43,257 nt of DNA from Oscillospiraceae bacterium (lineage in GTDB: Bacteria > Bacillota > Clostridia > Oscillospirales > Oscillospiraceae): positions 1-43,257 of the forward strand of contig JAISJJ010000128.1 in NCBI GenBank assembly GCA_031261585.1, written 5' to 3'. Below the pieces are notes generated by a model. That model searched no databases. It was not told where the DNA came from and saw only the letters and a program-made list of their open reading frames with translations. Every line of letters starts with the position of its first letter. Within the stretch, counting starts at the first letter, position 1. The position numbers and the translations under genes are program-made. Of this stretch, positions 1-8,028 are shown in pieces.

Positions 1-134
1 CTGAGATTTATACCGACGGTATACTAACGGGCTATGAACGTATTGAAACCACCACAGAGCTAATCAATGGCGAGTGGATCGTCACGTCTGAGACGCACGA
101 ATACCGCGACACGTACGGTAATCTGATATCATAA
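1..134 (+). CDS. C-terminal fragment of a CDS truncated by the window edge (…EIYTDGILTGYERIETTTELINGEWIVTSETHEYRDTYGNLIS*)
   Basis: Open frame from base 3 to TAA at 132-134; next gene follows with an RBS (ggagg). Confidence 0.5.
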   Translation, partial: EIYTDGILTGYERIETTTELINGEWIVTSETHEYRDTYGNLIS

Positions 135-168
135 CCAAAATAATACAATCAAATCGGAGGAACCTACC

Positions 169-603
169 ATGGACGAAACCATCAACCGCGCTATACAGCT
201 TTTCAACGAGACATGGGACTTGCTGGACAAGACCGACCGCACGACCGAGGACGACATCACGATGCTGCACAAGACGCACACGTCGGCGTTTCTGTGGCGC
301 ACGGCGAACAAGCCCGTGAACAACGCGCGGGGAGAGTGGCAGGTGTCGCACGTGTACAGCGTGCTGAAATACGGTGCGCCCGCACTACTGCACGGCGAAT
401 CCTCGCTCGCGCTCTGCCTTGAAAACGGCATCGGCGGTCTCGATCTGGCGTTCGGATACGAAGCCGTGGCGCGCGCGCACTCGGTGCTGGGCGACGCGGC
501 GAAGTCTGCTGAATTTAAGCAAAAAGGCATCGACGCGAGTGCAGATGTCTCCGACGCTGAGGATCGCGCGTACGTCTTGGGTGAGTTGAACTCCATTGAG
601 TAG
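169..603 (+). CDS. Conserved hypothetical protein, possibly TPR-like helical, 144 aa
   Basis: Complete ORF with ggagg RBS; overlaps start of next gene. Confidence 0.75.
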   Translation: MDETINRAIQLFNETWDLLDKTDRTTEDDITMLHKTHTSAFLWRTANKPVNNARGEWQVSHVYSVLKYGAPALLHGESSLALCLENGIGGLDLAFGYEAVARAHSVLGDAAKSAEFKQKGIDASADVSDAEDRAYVLGELNSIE

Positions 604-1567
604 CGGCACCGCACTCGTCTCCAATATCCAAAAATACACGATCCACGACGGACCGGGCATACGCACCGAGATTTTCTTCACTGGCTGTACCCTGCGGTGT
701 CTGTGGTGCTCGAACCCCGAGACGATTGAACCGCGCGCGCGGCTCGGCGTGTACCCGTCGAAGTGCATCTCTCGCGAGAAGTGCGGGTGGTGTGTCGCGG
801 CGTGTCCTATCGGCGGTGCGCCGCTCGTGTTCGGCGACGACGGCGTTATCGAGCGCGTTGAGCCGTCGCCCGAGTGCCGCGACTGCTTCAAATGTGCCGA
901 CAAATGTCCGCCGCGCGCGCTGAAAACGTGGGGTACGCGATACACGGTCGACGAGCTGCTGAACATCGTGCTTGAAGATGAGAGTTTTTACCGACGCAGC
1001 GGCGGGGGAGTGACGCTTTCGGGCGGCGAACCGATTATGCAATGGGAGTTCGCTCGCGAGCTGCTGCGACGGTGCCGCGACGCGGGCGTGAACACGTGCG
1101 TCGAGACGGCGTTGCACGTGCCGTGGGATAGCGCGGCGGCGGTGTTCGACTACACCGACCTCGTGATCACGGATGTGAAGCACATGGACACAGAGAAGCA
1201 CCGCGAGTACTGCGGCGCGGGCAACGAGCTGATTCTCGCGAATATCCGCAAGACCTCGGAGCGCGGACTGCCCATCGTCGTGCGCACACCGATAGTGCCA
1301 CAATACAACGCGGACGACGCGAACATACGCGCGACGGCAGAGTTTTTAGCGTCACTACCTGTCGCGCCCGTCGCGTGGCAACTGCTGCCGTACCGCAAGA
1401 TGGGTACGGAGAAGTACGATTCGCTGGGGCTATCGTACCCGCTCGGCGACTACGAACCGCCCCCGCGCGACGAGTGGGAGCGGAATCTCGTGCGGCTCAC
1501 AGAGATGGTGCGCACGGAGTACGGACTGTCGGCAGTAGCGGGGTCAAGCGAGACGCTGGCGGTGTAA
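596..1567 (+). CDS. Glycyl-radical enzyme activating protein (radical SAM, PflA-like, with ferredoxin-type Cys clusters)
   Basis: IHDGPGIRTEIFFTGCTLRCLWCSNPE radical SAM CxxxCxxC motif, CGWCVAACP and CRDCFKCADKCP clusters, GGGVTLSGGEP; TTG start. Confidence 0.9.
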   Translation: MSSGTALVSNIQKYTIHDGPGIRTEIFFTGCTLRCLWCSNPETIEPRARLGVYPSKCISREKCGWCVAACPIGGAPLVFGDDGVIERVEPSPECRDCFKCADKCPPRALKTWGTRYTVDELLNIVLEDESFYRRSGGGVTLSGGEPIMQWEFARELLRRCRDAGVNTCVETALHVPWDSAAAVFDYTDLVITDVKHMDTEKHREYCGAGNELILANIRKTSERGLPIVVRTPIVPQYNADDANIRATAEFLASLPVAPVAWQLLPYRKMGTEKYDSLGLSYPLGDYEPPPRDEWERNLVRLTEMVRTEYGLSAVAGSSETLAV

Positions 1568-1602
1568 TGCGGTGACGGATTAATTTTGAGCGCGAATATT
1601 TG

Positions 1603-1631
1603 TTGACAAATGCTACACTTTGCTATATAAT
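1603..1631 (+). promoter_or_regulatory. Consensus sigma70-type promoter of the relB-like/mazF-like operon (TTGACA-N17-TATAAT)
   Basis: TTGACA 1603-1608, 17-bp spacer, TATAAT 1626-1631. Confidence 0.85.
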
Positions 1632-1648
1632 GATAGCGAAGTGTAGCA
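1611..1648. promoter_or_regulatory. Inverted-repeat operator overlapping the promoter
   Basis: TGCTACACTTTGCTAT (1611-1626) / ATAGCGAAGTGTAGCA (1633-1648): 15/16 arm match. Confidence 0.75.
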
Positions 1649-1662
1649 TTTTGGAGGATTAT

Positions 1663-1905
1663 ATGGCGCAGGTTAATATCCGAATAGACGACAAACTCAA
1701 AGACGAGGCGGACGCGCTGTTCAAGCAGCTCGGTCTGTCGTTTTCGTCGGCGGTCAGCGTTTTCATCAGTCAGGCGGTGCGGGAGCGCGCGATACCGTTC
1801 AAAATCTACGAGAGCCGCGTGAGCGACATCACGCTTGCGAGTGAGAAGGCTCTCGCCAAGGACTGGATCTTGCCCGAGGAGGAGCGCGTGTGGCAGGATT
1901 TGTAA
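1663..1905 (+). CDS. RelB/DinJ-family (RHH) antitoxin
   Basis: MAQVNIRIDDKLKDEADALFKQLGLSFSSAVSVFISQAV typical RelB/DinJ N-terminus; ATG with GGAGGA RBS. Confidence 0.88.
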   Translation: MAQVNIRIDDKLKDEADALFKQLGLSFSSAVSVFISQAVRERAIPFKIYESRVSDITLASEKALAKDWILPEEERVWQDL

Positions 1906-2228
1906 AAGGCGATGTTGTTGTCTTGCCGTTTCCGTTCTCAGACATGAGTTCATCGAAACGCCGTCCCGCGCTCGTCCTCGCGTCATCAGGCGCGAGCGAC
2001 TACATTCTGTCGCAGATAACGAGCAAAAACGTCGGTGACTCGATTGCCGTCGAGGTTGACGCGACAGATTTTGCGTCGGGCGGTCTGAATGCGGCGAGTA
2101 ACATCCGACCGAACAAATTGTTCACCGCCGATATGAGCATTATTGCGTACAAGGCGGGCAGTCTGACGCCTGAAAAGATCGCCGAGGTCGTCTCGGCGAT
2201 TACGAAGTTACTTGAAAACGGCGCGTAG
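1890..2228 (+). CDS. PemK/MazF-family toxin
   Basis: KGDVVVLPFPFSD…KRRPALVLA… MazF/PemK signature; GTG start overlapping the antitoxin by 16 nt. Confidence 0.85.
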   Translation: MAGFVKGDVVVLPFPFSDMSSSKRRPALVLASSGASDYILSQITSKNVGDSIAVEVDATDFASGGLNAASNIRPNKLFTADMSIIAYKAGSLTPEKIAEVVSAITKLLENGA

Positions 2229-2245
2229 CCTTTGGCAAAACGAGC

Positions 2246-2280
2246 AGGGGCGGACTTTCGTCCGCTCCTGACTTATTTTT
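2246..2280. terminator. Hairpin, likely terminator region between convergent genes
   Basis: AGGGGCGGAC-TTTC-GTCCGCTCCT stem-loop, followed by ACTTATTTTT on + strand. Confidence 0.55.
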
Positions 2281-2294
2281 CACACCGCGCCCGT

Positions 2295-3134
2295 CTACCC
2301 GCGGCTTACGGTCACTCCGCGTTTCGCTCTTTTCGGCGCGACGGAGACGGACACTTGCGCGAGATATCGGCTCGTGTCCTTTTCGCTGATCTCGTCGTGC
2401 AAATAGATCACGTACAGCGGACCCGTGAACGACAGCTTGTGTTCCTCGGCGTATGCGAGCAAACGCTGCCCCACGTCTCCCATCTCGCCGTAATAGCCGC
2501 GCGTATAGCCCACGAGGTAACGCCCTGCGGCTTTTTCCTCCAACCCTGCGGGGTCGAGCGAGAAAAAGCGCGCGGGCTGTGACGATTCACTCACAAAGTC
2601 ATCAATACTGTTAAAAAATCCGCCCACGGGATAGCTCAAATTGACCCTGTTGCTCTTTGCCTCCTGACAAAAGCGTATAAACGTCTCGTAAAAGAAGCGG
2701 TTCTCGCTGAAATCGTTTATCGCGCCCAAAATGAGCGGCAGCGCGTCCGATTTCACGTCCGATATCTCGTATTCGTTGGCGGCGATACCCTCCTGAATGA
2801 GGTTGCGGAACACGTGCGTGATGGAGTACGCCAGATGAAGCCGACGCATCTCGTTGTCAAACTTGGTCTCCTGCTTGGTGAGCAGCTCGAGAATACTCTC
2901 GGGCGTTCTGGATTTCTCCTGTTCTCCGATGTCTTTCAGCGAGGTCTGCAAATCGTTCAGCACGTTGACGAGGTTCACCGTGACCGTCTGCTGAGGAGAG
3001 TAGTAGCGGTAGCCGTTCTCACCGCGTTTTACGGGGGAAAACAGCCCGATCTTGTCGTAATACCGCAACGTCGATTGATTCATACCCGTCAGTTCGGCAA
3101 ACGCCTTGATAGACAGCAGGTCTGTTCCGTTCAT
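2295..3134 (-). CDS. MerR-family transcriptional regulator with C-terminal GyrI-like effector-binding domain
   Basis: LLSIKAFAELTGMNQSTLRYYDKIGLFSPVKRGENGYRYYSPQQ HTH motif; start assigned to MNGTDLLS. Confidence 0.85.
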   Translation of the reverse strand: MNGTDLLSIKAFAELTGMNQSTLRYYDKIGLFSPVKRGENGYRYYSPQQTVTVNLVNVLNDLQTSLKDIGEQEKSRTPESILELLTKQETKFDNEMRRLHLAYSITHVFRNLIQEGIAANEYEISDVKSDALPLILGAINDFSENRFFYETFIRFCQEAKSNRVNLSYPVGGFFNSIDDFVSESSQPARFFSLDPAGLEEKAAGRYLVGYTRGYYGEMGDVGQRLLAYAEEHKLSFTGPLYVIYLHDEISEKDTSRYLAQVSVSVAPKRAKRGVTVSRG

Positions 3135-3225
3135 ATCATGCCCGTCCTTATAATTTCTGCCTTTTTTTGAGATTATAGCACGACAAAACGCAGTAGTCAA
3201 CAAAAAATTCACGGCGCATATTGAC

Positions 3226-3249
3226 AGGCGCGGACTTTCGTCCGCGCCT
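3226..3249. terminator. Hairpin downstream of the SLH gene, probable terminator
   Basis: AGGCGCGGAC-TTTC-GTCCGCGCCT perfect 10-bp stem. Confidence 0.5.
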
Positions 3250-3272
3250 TATCGTCCACGTAACCCACGTCC

Positions 3273-3307
3273 TCAATTGTTCATTGTTAATTGTTAACTG
3301 TTAATTG
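3273..3307. repeat. Five tandem heptamers (TCAATTG/TTAATTG family)
   Basis: TCAATTG TTCATTG TTAATTG TTAACTG TTAATTG; abuts stop codon of the minus-strand SLH gene. Confidence 0.8.
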
Positions 3308-4306
3308 TCATCGCGCCCAGCTCAGCAGACCTCCGCCGCCCGTGTCGCGCGCCGCGAGCACCTCCATCGAGTTGAGCAGCAACCGCGCCGCGTCCGCACG
3401 TGTCAGCGTGTCTTTTGCGACCGCACTCAGACCGTTCGGCAGGATATTGCACGCCGCGAGATTCACCGCCGCAGACTGCGCCCACGCGGGTACCGAGTCG
3501 ACGGGTATTGCGGCAGCACCCACTACGTCGGTGATACCGAGGGAACGGTTGAGTATCACAGCCGCCTCCGTGAACGTGATCGGCTCATTCGGCGAGAACA
3601 CGAGTTGCCCCGCGCCGTTGCGGTAGCCGCCGACGACTCCGTTCATCAGCCCCGCCGACACGTACGGTTTCGCCCACATCGGAATGTCCGCATCGTCGGC
3701 GAAGCCCGTTTTCGTGATACCCGTGATCGTCTCGGTGTTCGTCAGCGACAGGCACATCGCGAGAAATTCGCCGCGCGTGATCGTCTGCTCGGGTCGGAAA
3801 AAGTACTCGCCGCCGAGCTTTTCACCCGTGAAGATACCGTTTTCCGTCAGCACGAGCGCGGCGTACAGCGCGTCGTTGCCGTCCATGTCGGCGTACGTCG
3901 TCTTTGACGACTGCTTGTTGATGTTCACCGTCACCGTCGCGGACGCGGACACGCCGCCGAGTGAGTCCACCGCGACGTATTTGAACGTGTCCTTGCCCTT
4001 TTTGCCCTCGGCTGGCGTGTAGACGAACTCACCGTTCTGCGTCGGCGACACCGAGCCTTTTTTCGGCGCGGCGACGATCTCGAACGACAGCGTGTCGCCG
4101 TCGGGGTCGAGTGCCTTGAATTTGCCCGTCAACGCCACGCCCTTGAACGTCGTGTATTCGAGGTTTTCGGCGATAGGCACGTTGTTTTTCGGCGAACCGA
4201 TGTTGATCGTCGTGTCGTTCGCGAGCGCGGTTGCGGATACGACGAGCGCGCAGATCGACGCGGTGACGAGCAGGAGCGCGAGGACTTTACGTATGCTGCG
4301 TTTCAT
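3308..4306 (-). CDS. Secreted surface protein with cadherin/Ig-like (VCBS-type) domain and SLH-like repeats
   Basis: Signal peptide MKRSIRKVLALLLVTASICALVVSATALA; ALDPDGDTLSFEIVAAPKKGSVS…FVYTPAEGKKGKDTFKYVAVDS; SLH-like …FRPEQTITRGEFLAM…; GGAGGT RBS. Confidence 0.82.
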   Translation of the reverse strand: MKRSIRKVLALLLVTASICALVVSATALANDTTINIGSPKNNVPIAENLEYTTFKGVALTGKFKALDPDGDTLSFEIVAAPKKGSVSPTQNGEFVYTPAEGKKGKDTFKYVAVDSLGGVSASATVTVNINKQSSKTTYADMDGNDALYAALVLTENGIFTGEKLGGEYFFRPEQTITRGEFLAMCLSLTNTETITGITKTGFADDADIPMWAKPYVSAGLMNGVVGGYRNGAGQLVFSPNEPITFTEAAVILNRSLGITDVVGAAAIPVDSVPAWAQSAAVNLAACNILPNGLSAVAKDTLTRADAARLLLNSMEVLAARDTGGGGLLSWAR

Positions 4307-4349
4307 GAAGTTACCTCCGTTTTGGTATAAATTGTAACCGTATTGTTCG

Positions 4350-4381
4350 CAAACGGTAACGGAATATACTTCAAACGGTAA
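4350..4381 (-). promoter_or_regulatory. Two 10-bp direct repeats (TTACCGTTTG on the coding strand) with 22-bp period upstream of the SLH gene; LytTR-type operator candidate
   Basis: CAAACGGTAA at 4350-4359 and 4372-4381. Confidence 0.5.
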
Positions 4382-4399
4382 TATTTGTGATATAATGGC

Positions 4400-4425
4400 G
4401 AAGCCCGCGGCGTACCGCGGGCTTC
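4400..4425. terminator. Perfect 11-bp-stem hairpin downstream of the sigma-factor operon
   Basis: GAAGCCCGCGG-CGTA-CCGCGGGCTTC. Confidence 0.55.
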
Positions 4426-4448
4426 GTGCTTCGATGTGTGCTTTTGCC

Positions 4449-5282
4449 TTAACTCATTGCGGCGGTGAACGACACCAGGATGTCTGGCTCGGTTTTTACA
4501 AACTTAAGTGCCCAGTAGTGCGTTGCGTCTAAATTGATCCATGTTACCGTGTTGTTTACCCAACCTCCTGCGTTACCGAAGTAGTAAGGTCCATACTCAA
4601 TGCCTGTTGTGCAGTCCAGTAAGTACATCCAAAGTTGGCAGATGCCTGAACTTGTTGAACCATTAAAGACAACTTTAATCTTATTACCTGCGCTTGGCAG
4701 AAACTTGTAGTTTGTGTAAACTTCCTCAAAAAAGTTTCCGTTTGCCATATATGGCAAGGTGCCGATTGATGTCGGGGGGTTCGGCCCGCGCAACAGATCT
4801 TCTATCAGCGTATCGGGCTTAATGTCCGCGAATTTATCGGGATTATTGTCGTCGGGATCTGCGCCGCTAACGTACGTCGGCTCGTTTGTGCGCCGCTGCG
4901 CGTCTTGAACGGCGGTCTCCCATTCGTTTCGCGCGTAGGCATATACCTCGTCCGCGTCAATAACGGGTGGTGTTTCCCAACTCAAATCGTCGGGGGTAAT
5001 CTCGCCTGACTCGATTTTTGCGTAGAATTCTTCAAGCGCGGCAATCTCTGCCTCGGTCGGCGGCACGACCGCCGTCGTCGGGATAAGTCCCGTCGCGAAC
5101 ACAGTCGCGGCAAAACTCGCGAGCATGAAAATCGCGACAAGAACCGCCACAAATCGCGGTGCATTTTTTCTTGCTGTGTGCGTTAACTTTGAGTTTGAAG
5201 TACTCTCGTGAATTTTTTTCATGGTCATCTCCTTAATTCGTTCGACGGAAACGTCGTTCACGTCGTATTTTACCGTTTTCAT
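4449..5282 (-). CDS. Single-pass membrane protein with extracytoplasmic domain, putative anti-sigma/partner of the adjacent sigma factor
   Basis: N-terminal cytoplasmic segment VERIKEMTMKKI, one TM (FVAVLVAIFMLASFAATVFA), 4 nt downstream of the sigma gene. Confidence 0.65.
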   Translation of the reverse strand: MKTVKYDVNDVSVERIKEMTMKKIHESTSNSKLTHTARKNAPRFVAVLVAIFMLASFAATVFATGLIPTTAVVPPTEAEIAALEEFYAKIESGEITPDDLSWETPPVIDADEVYAYARNEWETAVQDAQRRTNEPTYVSGADPDDNNPDKFADIKPDTLIEDLLRGPNPPTSIGTLPYMANGNFFEEVYTNYKFLPSAGNKIKVVFNGSTSSGICQLWMYLLDCTTGIEYGPYYFGNAGGWVNNTVTWINLDATHYWALKFVKTEPDILVSFTAAMS

Positions 5283-5286
5283 TTTC

Positions 5287-5826
5287 TCACCTCAACCAGT
5301 CCGAGATTGCGTCTTTCAGCATCTGTCTGCCGCGAAACAACCTCTGTTTCACCACGTTCTGCGAACAGCCCATCTCCTCCGCGATACCGTTGACACTCTC
5401 GCCGTCGCGGTAACGCCGTGTCAGCGTCTCGCGGTACGGCTCGTGCAGCGTCGTAATCGCGCACCGCACCTCGTCGGCGAGTGCCTGTTCCTCTACCATG
5501 TCGCCAATCGGCTCATCGTCGGATATCACGTCCTCCAACTCGTCGAGCGGCAGGTCTTGCCTCATCTTGCGGAGTTTGTCCACTGTCTTGTGCCTTGCGA
5601 CACCCGCGAGATATGCCTTGATGTTCGGCAGAAACAGCTTGCCCGCGTTCTGCCACAGCGCGAAGAACGCGTCGGACGCGATCTCCTCGACGTCCTGACG
5701 GGATATGACCCCGCCCGCCTTGTTGCGTATAACCGCGGCGACATACGCGCTGTACTTGTCTATGACTTTTTCAAGCGATTCGGCATCGCCCTGCGAAATT
5801 GCCCATAGTGCTTTTGCGTCATTCAT
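5287..5826 (-). CDS. ECF-type RNA polymerase sigma factor (sigma-70 family)
   Basis: Region 2 (DKYSAYVAAVIRNKAGGVISRQDVEEIASDAFFALW) and region 4 (YRETLTRRYRDGESVNGIAEEMGCSQNVVKQRLFRGRQML). Confidence 0.9.
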   Translation of the reverse strand: MNDAKALWAISQGDAESLEKVIDKYSAYVAAVIRNKAGGVISRQDVEEIASDAFFALWQNAGKLFLPNIKAYLAGVARHKTVDKLRKMRQDLPLDELEDVISDDEPIGDMVEEQALADEVRCAITTLHEPYRETLTRRYRDGESVNGIAEEMGCSQNVVKQRLFRGRQMLKDAISDWLR

Positions 5827-6004
5827 CGCTTTCCGAAATCACCTCTCTAACGGCCGTCATAAGTATAGTCGGCGGATTTGGGCAGTTGGTTACATGAATT
5901 TGGCGTTTTTTGTGCGAAAAAAGCGGCAAGGCATGAACGCCTTGCCGCTTGAAACTGACGAAAAACTCACGTTTTCCGACAGATAATGATGCTGTTAAGA
6001 TAAA

Positions 6005-6919
6005 TCAATACGGACCCACGTAGGTACAACCTGAAATGTAGTTCACCTCCACGCCGTCTCCGTAATCGTCGAATGTGAGTAGCCATTGGTTGCCGCTTGT
6101 GTCCTCGATAATGGCGATATCACTACGTTCATTAAACTTCAAAATACGAATACGTGTTCCGACATGAAGGGTGTCCTCAATATAGTCGTCGCCTGATATG
6201 CGTTTTAGCGTTAAATCGGCAAGAATCGTGTATACGAATCCCTCTGAATCCTCGATGTCGGTGATATATTTCATGGCAACTTCATCATAACGTGTGCTCC
6301 CTGTTCTGCGCACCACGTCGAACCACTCGCCCGATGGATAAATCAGCGAGAAATCGTCGTCAAAGCCGTATGTACCATACGCATATTGATTGCCAAGTAT
6401 GCCGTAAGTGGAACCTCCAAGTGATATCGATTCGTGTGATACTGCGGTAATACCCTTGCTAAATCTTTCGCGGAGTACAAACTCCCCGTTTTCAACAACA
6501 AAAATCTCTGTGAACGGATAATCATATAAGTTTTCGTTAGTGGCAATTAACGCCGCAATCCCGCTTTCGCGTCGCACTATGTATGCCGAATGCATATAAT
6601 GTTCCCAGAACAGATTTTCTCCGCCATTGAACAGAGCGATTACGTAATAGGAGTCTTTGTCATGTTTCTGCGAATACGTCGAAACAACGCCGTCGCCGTT
6701 GAAATCGATGTGGTATTCCACATTGTCCTCGAGTTTATACGCGCCTACTTCGGTGAAGTCGAGTTCATACGCGGGTGTCGGGTCAGGTATCGGCGTTGCG
6801 GACGGCGACGGAGACGGCACCGCCGATACCGTCGGGTTCCCCGTATCTCCGCACCCCGACGCACTCAGCAGCAGCGCGAACAAGAACGCAATCGCGAGTA
6901 TTCTCCTGATTTTCACCAC
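6005..6919 (-). CDS. Lipoprotein of unknown function
   Basis: Lipobox LLLSASGCGD, Pro/Ser/Thr-rich linker; GTG start overlapping prfB stop. Confidence 0.75.
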   Translation of the reverse strand: MVKIRRILAIAFLFALLLSASGCGDTGNPTVSAVPSPSPSATPIPDPTPAYELDFTEVGAYKLEDNVEYHIDFNGDGVVSTYSQKHDKDSYYVIALFNGGENLFWEHYMHSAYIVRRESGIAALIATNENLYDYPFTEIFVVENGEFVLRERFSKGITAVSHESISLGGSTYGILGNQYAYGTYGFDDDFSLIYPSGEWFDVVRRTGSTRYDEVAMKYITDIEDSEGFVYTILADLTLKRISGDDYIEDTLHVGTRIRILKFNERSDIAIIEDTSGNQWLLTFDDYGDGVEVNYISGCTYVGPY

Positions 6920-8028
6920 TATTCTCCCGCTTTCATTGACAGGTACGCGTTGATGAACCCGTCCAAGTCGCCGTCCATCACGGCGTTGATGTTGCCGTTC
7001 TCAAAGCCCGTTCGGTGGTCTTTTGCGAGCGTGTACGGCATGAACACGTAGCTGCGTATCTGGCTGCCCCACTCGATTTTCATCTGCTCGCCCTTGATGT
7101 CCGAAATCTTGTCCAGATGCTCGCGCTCCTTGATCTCGATGAGCTTCGAGCGCAACATGCGCATCGCGACCTCGCGGTTCTGGTGTTGACTGCGCTCGAC
7201 CTGACACGCGACGATGATCCCCGTCGGGATGTGTGTGATGCGTATCGCGGACTCGGTCTTGTTGACGTGCTGACCGCCCGCACCCGACGAGCGGTACGTG
7301 TCCACGCGCAAATCCTCGGGGCGAATCTCGATCTCGACGCTGTCGGATATCAGCGGCGCGACCTCGACCGCCGCGAACGACGTGTGCCGCCGTCCCGACG
7401 AGTCGAACGGCGATATGCGCACGAGACGGTGAATCCCCGCCTCAGATTTCAGCAGTCCGTAGGCGTTTTCGCCGTCGATCTCAATCGACGCGGACTTCAT
7501 GCCCGCCTCCTCGCCATCGAGGTAGTCGAGAATCTTGTATGTCATACCGTGCCGCTCCGCCCAGCGCGTGTACATGCGGTAGAGCATCTCCGCCCAGTCC
7601 ATCGCCTCGGTGCCGCCCGCGCCCGCGTGGAACGACAGCATGATGTTGCAACTGTCGTACTCGCCCGACAACAGCGTCGTGAGTCGCGCTTCGGACAGTG
7701 TGGTCTCGAACGCGGCGTACTCGGCTTCGAGTTCGGGCAGTATCGACGCGTCGTCCTCCTCGCGCGCCATCTCGCACAGCGCGGCGAGGTCGTCGTAGCG
7801 CGAGGTGAGCTTGCGGAAACTCTCAATCTTCGTCTGCAACTGCTTTGTGCGTTTGAGGTTGACCTGTGAGCGGTCGATGTCGTTCCAGAAACCGTCCGCC
7901 GACGCTTCCGTTTCGAGTTCGCGCAGTTCCGCCTCAGCGTCCGCGAGTTTCAACGCCCCGCGCAGCGTGGCAAGCACGGGTTCAAGCGCGAGAATCTTCT
8001 GTTTATACGCGTCAAATTCGATTGTCAT
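6919..8028 (-). CDS. prfB: Peptide chain release factor 2
   Basis: RSSGAGGQHVNKTESAIRITHIPTG GGQ motif; single uninterrupted frame. Confidence 0.95.
   Translation of the reverse strand: MTIEFDAYKQKILALEPVLATLRGALKLADAEAELRELETEASADGFWNDIDRSQVNLKRTKQLQTKIESFRKLTSRYDDLAALCEMAREEDDASILPELEAEYAAFETTLSEARLTTLLSGEYDSCNIMLSFHAGAGGTEAMDWAEMLYRMYTRWAERHGMTYKILDYLDGEEAGMKSASIEIDGENAYGLLKSEAGIHRLVRISPFDSSGRRHTSFAAVEVAPLISDSVEIEIRPEDLRVDTYRSSGAGGQHVNKTESAIRITHIPTGIIVACQVERSQHQNREVAMRMLRSKLIEIKEREHLDKISDIKGEQMKIEWGSQIRSYVFMPYTLAKDHRTGFENGNINAVMDGDLDGFINAYLSMKAGE

Noticed and set aside
3273-3307. Heptamer array considered as a short CRISPR or iteron array
   Set aside because: Units are contiguous 7-mers without spacers; no replication initiator gene nearby.
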